Assembly: GCF_007751035.1 (NCBI RefSeq)
Contig: NZ_CP036433.1
Coordinates: 8,413,001 to 8,477,000 of the forward strand
Source: Lignipirellula cremea
GTDB taxonomy: Bacteria; Planctomycetota; Planctomycetia; Pirellulales; Pirellulaceae
Direction of reading: 5' to 3'
DNA: 64,000 nucleotides
The notes under the pieces are model-generated. The model was not told the DNA's origin and made no database searches. It was given only the letters and a program-made list of their open reading frames with translations. A program made the position numbers and the translations under genes. Position 1 is the first letter of the stretch, and each line of letters opens with the position of its first letter. Shown piece by piece: positions 60,974-64,000 of this stretch.

Positions 60974-61990
60974 TTACCTGACCGCGGGCAGTTTGGAAAC
61001 ATCGATATAAATGTGCTGGCCGCTGTTCTGCTTCGCCAGCTTCACCAGAAAGTTATTCTCACCGTCGAACGGCCCGGCGCCGAATTCGATCGTATTGATG
61101 ACCGATTCCCCCCGGTTCCAGCGCCGCACCTGGGCCAGTTCGTCGTCGCTCAGCCGCGGCTCTTCCGCATCGGTCAGAAAAAAGATCACATCGGGCGCCA
61201 TGCCCAGGGCCAATTGTAACGGCCGGACATGCTCAGTGCCGCCGGCGGCCGAAATGCGGCGGATAAAGTCGATCGCCAGCGTTTTATCCCGCTCGTTACC
61301 GTACATCAATCGCGGCTGGGCCGCCCCCAGGGGGTTCAGCACGGTCGGACGCTCGTTGTAGAAGATGATCTGGAACTGATGCGTGCTCTCCAGCGGACCC
61401 AGGCTGGCCGCCAGTTCCGCTTTGGCGGCGGCGATAGGGCGGCCGCCATAACCTTCCATGCTGCCGGAACGATCAAACACGTAGACGAACTTGCTGCCTT
61501 CCCCCTGCAGCCCAAACACCTGCGTGCGGGTCTGCGCGCCGGCCCCCACCAGCGGCCGGCGGCCGTCCTTTCCGTCGCTGGTCAGATCCGAGGCATCGGG
61601 CAAGGCGTCGGCCAGGTCGCCAAAGCCGCCCTGCAGTTCGCCCGCTGACGGCAACAGGCCGGCCATCTCCAAAGGCGCCTCTTCGACTGCCGGCAAAGGG
61701 CTACCGGCGGAGGCGGCCGTGAACGCCTGGGCGGCAGCCGCCGCGGCAGCCGATTCGCTGTCGTTCGCTTCCTCTTCGGAGAAGTACTCGACCTCGCCGG
61801 CCGACGTATTGACCAGCACGATCGAAGCCGGCCGGTCCGCCTCGGGCGCCACGCCCCGGGGCGCAAACCGCAGACAGAAAACGGCTGTGATAAACAGCAG
61901 GCCATGCAGCACCGCCGACAACAGCCAGGCCGGCAAGCCCCAGGCCGCCGGAGCCGGCGTCGCATCGACAGGAGAAGTACGGGAGGCCAT
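60974..61990 (-). CDS. VWA-domain membrane protein
   Basis: 338 residues from ATG 61990 (a further-upstream start at 62044 is possible). One membrane helix at about 18-42, a TonB-like short anchor, then an Ala/Glu-rich linker (S-E-E-E-A-N-D-S-E-S-A-A) and a von Willebrand A domain from about 165: V-F-D173-R-S-G-S-M-E-G is the MIDAS motif D-x-S-x-S, with F-F-L-T-D-A-E-E for the second metal ligand. VWA domains bind partners through metal. First gene of the VWA-TPR-ExbB operon. Confidence 0.85.
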   Translation of the reverse strand: MASRTSPVDATPAPAAWGLPAWLLSAVLHGLLFITAVFCLRFAPRGVAPEADRPASIVLVNTSAGEVEYFSEEEANDSESAAAAAAAQAFTAASAGSPLPAVEEAPLEMAGLLPSAGELQGGFGDLADALPDASDLTSDGKDGRRPLVGAGAQTRTQVFGLQGEGSKFVYVFDRSGSMEGYGGRPIAAAKAELAASLGPLESTHQFQIIFYNERPTVLNPLGAAQPRLMYGNERDKTLAIDFIRRISAAGGTEHVRPLQLALGMAPDVIFFLTDAEEPRLSDDELAQVRRWNRGESVINTIEFGAGPFDGENNFLVKLAKQNSGQHIYIDVSKLPAVR

Positions 61991-62376
61991 GGCGTTAACC
62001 CGCAACGCAGGGAGGAACAGGAAGCAGGCGCACGCTCGCCGCAAGGCGAACCGCCGTCATGCAAAGTCATACGGCTGTCGTCGATCCCTGTCGCCTGGCC
62101 CCGACACAACGACCGCCGCTCCCTTCCAGTCTAAAGCAACCGGCCGTCAACGCCAACCATTTCAATGCGGCGCGATTCCGCGCCGCTATTCCCCCCGTCT
62201 GATAGGTACTGCCTGACCGATATCACTTTGGCACTGTTGATCTTGCATCACGAATGATTCTGCGAAATCGCCCCATTTGCTTGTCGGAAAGAATAGACAT
62301 GTTGGCGTGTGATGGCCGGGTTCAACTGCGGTAGAATCCTATCTTCCCTTCCATGTCACTTTAAGGGCAGCAACAG
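61991..62376. other. Intergenic stretch, lower G+C to the right
   Basis: 386 bp between the divergent VWA and PemK-like genes. A perfect 8-bp hairpin GCGGCGCG/CGCGCCGC lies at 62167-62186. From about 62210 the G+C falls to roughly half, marking the start of the toxin island. A TAGAAT box lies at 62332. No gene seen. Confidence 0.5.
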
Positions 62377-62796
62377 ATGGCATTGCAGTTTCACCCTGGC
62401 GTTGGCCAGCTACTATATTGCGATTTCGACCAAGGCGGATTTGCGCCACCAGAAATGGTCAAGACTCGACCAGTGGTTGTTATGTCGCGGAAAAACTCAT
62501 CGGACATCTGCACGGTTGTCCCGCTATCTGGAACCGAACCGGACCCTTTCGAACAGCATCATCACAAAATGACCCAGGGGTCGCTGCCTGCGAATTTGAT
62601 CAACAAGGGTGAATGGTGGGCGAAGTGCGACATGGTAACAACTGTCGCGTTCAGAAGGCTTGACCGAATAAGAGATGGCCGGCATGGGGATGGAAGCCGA
62701 AAGTATTACACCGGCAAGATTTCCGCTGCTGACCTGGAGTCCATCAAGCGGGGGGTTCTCTATGCCCTGTGCATGAATGACTTGATTTCTCCCTAG
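62377..62796 (+). CDS. PemK/MazF-like toxin, no antitoxin seen
   Basis: 139 residues. G-Q-L-L-Y-C-D-F and P-E-M-V-K-T-R-P-V-V-V-M-S-R, then C-T-V-V-P-L-S-G-T-E-P-D, are the start and first strands of the MazF/PemK SH3-like ribonuclease fold; V-T-T-V-A-F-R-R-L-D-R and the Y-T-G-K-I-S helix end it. It would cut mRNA. No small antitoxin gene lies upstream (61991-62376 has none) or downstream. G+C is clearly lower than in neighbours, a sign of transfer. A structured, terminated stretch follows directly. Confidence 0.8.
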   Translation: MALQFHPGVGQLLYCDFDQGGFAPPEMVKTRPVVVMSRKNSSDICTVVPLSGTEPDPFEQHHHKMTQGSLPANLINKGEWWAKCDMVTTVAFRRLDRIRDGRHGDGSRKYYTGKISAADLESIKRGVLYALCMNDLISP

Positions 62797-62799
62797 GAA

Positions 62800-62940
62800 T
62801 GCCCGATACTTCAAAGGTTCCCCGAAAGGGGCTAGCGAGACTGTGTTAGTAGCACAGCAGGTGCCGGCAAACTTAGGCGATGACAAGCCAACGCCGGTGC
62901 CTTGTTAAAGGGGCCTGCAACACAGGCCCCTTGTCATTTC
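62800..62940 (+). ncRNA. Candidate structured RNA behind the PemK-like gene
   Basis: Four successive hairpins: CCCC-GAAA-GGGG (62820-62831), CTGTG/CACAG (62841-62857), GGTGCCGGC/GCCGGTGCC with an inner GGC/GCC (62860-62901), and the terminator stem. No matching known family recalled. It could instead be only the 3' end of the toxin mRNA. Confidence 0.35.
62908..62940 (+). terminator. Rho-independent terminator
   Basis: AAGGGGCCTG (62908-62917), CAACA loop, CAGGCCCCTT (62923-62932), then TTGTCATTTCTT. A 10-bp perfect stem with a weak T-rich tail. Confidence 0.7.
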
Positions 62941-62965
62941 TTGGTATTTACGCCGCTTTCCTGCC

Positions 62966-63003
62966 ACAGAATCCTCCCTCCAAAGTCTGCCGCCTTCGGC
63001 TAC
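62966..63003. repeat. Dispersed inverted repeat, family A, half copy 4
   Basis: CACAGAATCCTCCCTCCAAA...GCCTTCGGCTAC matches the centre and right arm of copy 1. The left arm is absent. Confidence 0.6.
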
Positions 63004-63010
63004 ATGCCGG

Positions 63011-64000
63011 TTAGCCGTTCGCGACGACGGGCCAGCCCAGGGCCCACTGCAGGCGGAACTGGGCCTGGTTGTACTCGATGACGGCGTTCAGGTAGGCCCG
63101 ACGGGCGTCTTCTAATGCCCGGATCGACTGCAGCACTTCCAGCGGCAGGCCTTGCCCGTCGCGGATCCGCCGCAGGTTCCGGTCGTACGAATCCTGGGCC
63201 GAGCGGATCGCCTGTTCGGTGATCGAAATCCGCACAGCGCGATGCGTCACCTGGGCATGGGCTTCGGCCACTTCCCGGGCGACCTGGTCCAGAATCCGCA
63301 GCTTGGCGAATTTGGCCTGTTCGACCAGCGCGTTCGACTCCCGGCGGGCGGCCCCTTCGCCGAAACCCAGGTTGCGAATCTCCCAGGTCAGCACGGCGTC
63401 GAAGTCGTAGCGGCTGTCGACGTTGCTGATCGAATCGCCCAGCCCGCCGCCGAAACCGCCGTTGCTGAAGCCCAGCAGCACGCTCGGGATAAAGGGCGAG
63501 TACTGCTGCCGGCGGTACTCTTCACAGGCGGCCGCCACCAGCGACTGGGCTTCTTTAAGCTCGGGGCGGTTGACCAGGCCGGTGCGGATCAGCTCGGGAC
63601 GGTCCCAGGCGACCGGCGCCATATCGAGCGGCAGCACCGTCAGATCCAGCGGCGCAATCGGTTGCGAAGCGTCGATGCTGAGCGCTTGGGCCAGCCGGGA
63701 GGAAGCAATCTCGGCCCGTTCCCGGGCGGACGCATAGCGGTTGTCGACCAGCATCCGTTCCGTGGCCAGGCGGTCCGCGTCCGCCTGCAGGCCCTGTCCG
63801 GTGGCGGCGAAATCGCTCGTCAGCTGAGCGATGGCGGCCGTATGCTGCTGCGTCTCTTCGATGATCTTCAGGTCCTGTACGGCGTCGAGCAGATCCAGAT
63901 AGGCGACCGCGACGGTCAGCAACTGCTGGTTCAACACGCCGTCGGCCGCATGACCGCGAGCCCAGGCCGTCTTCTGCGCGATGGCCGGCTGGAAGATCGC
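63011..64000 (-). CDS. TolC-family outer-membrane efflux protein (partial, N-terminus outside window)
   Basis: The frame is open to the window's right edge, so at least 329 C-terminal residues are seen. Long amphipathic helices (L-D-L-L-D-A-V-Q-D-L-K-I-I-E-E-T, Q-A-D-A-D-R-L-A-T-E-R-M-L-V-D-N-R-Y-A-S-A) and a beta strand pair (P-S-V-L-L-G-F-S-N-G-G-F-G-G, F-D-A-V-L-T-W-E-I-R-N-L-G-F-G) are the OEP signature; the end (Y-N-Q-A-Q-F-R-L-Q-W-A-L-G-W-P) is typical. It forms an outer-membrane tunnel for efflux or secretion; the partner pump would lie outside the window. Confidence 0.85.
   Translation of the reverse strand, partial: AIFQPAIAQKTAWARGHAADGVLNQQLLTVAVAYLDLLDAVQDLKIIEETQQHTAAIAQLTSDFAATGQGLQADADRLATERMLVDNRYASARERAEIASSRLAQALSIDASQPIAPLDLTVLPLDMAPVAWDRPELIRTGLVNRPELKEAQSLVAAACEEYRRQQYSPFIPSVLLGFSNGGFGGGLGDSISNVDSRYDFDAVLTWEIRNLGFGEGAARRESNALVEQAKFAKLRILDQVAREVAEAHAQVTHRAVRISITEQAIRSAQDSYDRNLRRIRDGQGLPLEVLQSIRALEDARRAYLNAVIEYNQAQFRLQWALGWPVVANG

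Noticed and set aside
1-64000. tRNA, rRNA and CRISPR
   Set aside because: I looked for T-loop GTTCGA-type signatures, conserved rRNA stretches and regularly spaced repeats and found none.

Overview
The window is about 63% G+C and looks like chromosomal DNA of a planctomycete, most likely of the Pirellulaceae. The evidence is gene content: a C-x-P-x-R sulfatase, a very long c-type-haem/beta-propeller/HEAT 'PVC-type' protein, small membrane proteins starting with the N-P-Y-A-S-P tag, GYF-domain and zinc-ribbon membrane proteins, a DUF11 surface protein, secreted sialidase-like proteins, many lipoproteins and secreted proteins of unknown function, loosely packed genes and many palindromic intergenic repeats. 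No rRNA, tRNA, CRISPR, prophage or IS transposase was found.

Layout. 1-12.8 kb: partial membrane protein, secreted metallopeptidase-like protein, Nudix hydrolase, methyltransferase, YeaQ-like membrane protein, peroxiredoxin-like protein, TIGR01777 epimerase, sulfatase, Met/His-rich outer-membrane barrel, two tandem small membrane proteins and a tetratricopeptide-like protein. 13-20.3 kb: an AraC regulator divergent from a secreted carbohydrate set (sialidase-like, esterase, DUF4091 glycosidase-like, amidohydrolase). 20.4-27.2 kb: a decayed copy and an intact copy of a zinc-ribbon/OB-fold membrane protein, a GYF protein and the 1051-residue haem protein. 27.5-31.9 kb: membrane protein plus glycosyltransferase, ribosomal protein L28, gatC and a solute-binding lipoprotein. 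32.2-36.4 kb: three coupled envelope genes, two of them paralogous, with the third a DUF11 protein. 36.7-49.5 kb: mixed housekeeping (dtd, CvpA-like, class V aminotransferase, CDGSH protein) and unknown membrane proteins. 49.5-52.4 kb: ECF sigma factor and a giant anti-sigma-like protein. 53-58.4 kb: M1 aminopeptidase, DUF420 protein, a small CxxC membrane protein, Rieske ferredoxin and cysteine desulfurase. 59-62 kb: a VWA - TPR - ExbB/MotA operon. 62.4-62.9 kb: an A+T-richer island with a PemK/MazF-like toxin and a structured, terminator-ended region. 63-64 kb: a partial TolC-type efflux protein.

The most unusual features are non-coding. A minus-strand intrinsic terminator ends a gene-less, foldable stretch (about 3.75-3.9 kb). 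A second foldable RNA candidate sits behind the orphan toxin (62.8-62.94 kb). Several families of dispersed inverted repeats occupy the gaps, including a 70-78 bp element present four times, a perfect 27-bp inverted repeat, and an element bounded by 19-bp inverted repeats. All functions are inferred by reading translated sequence and motifs; no database search was possible.
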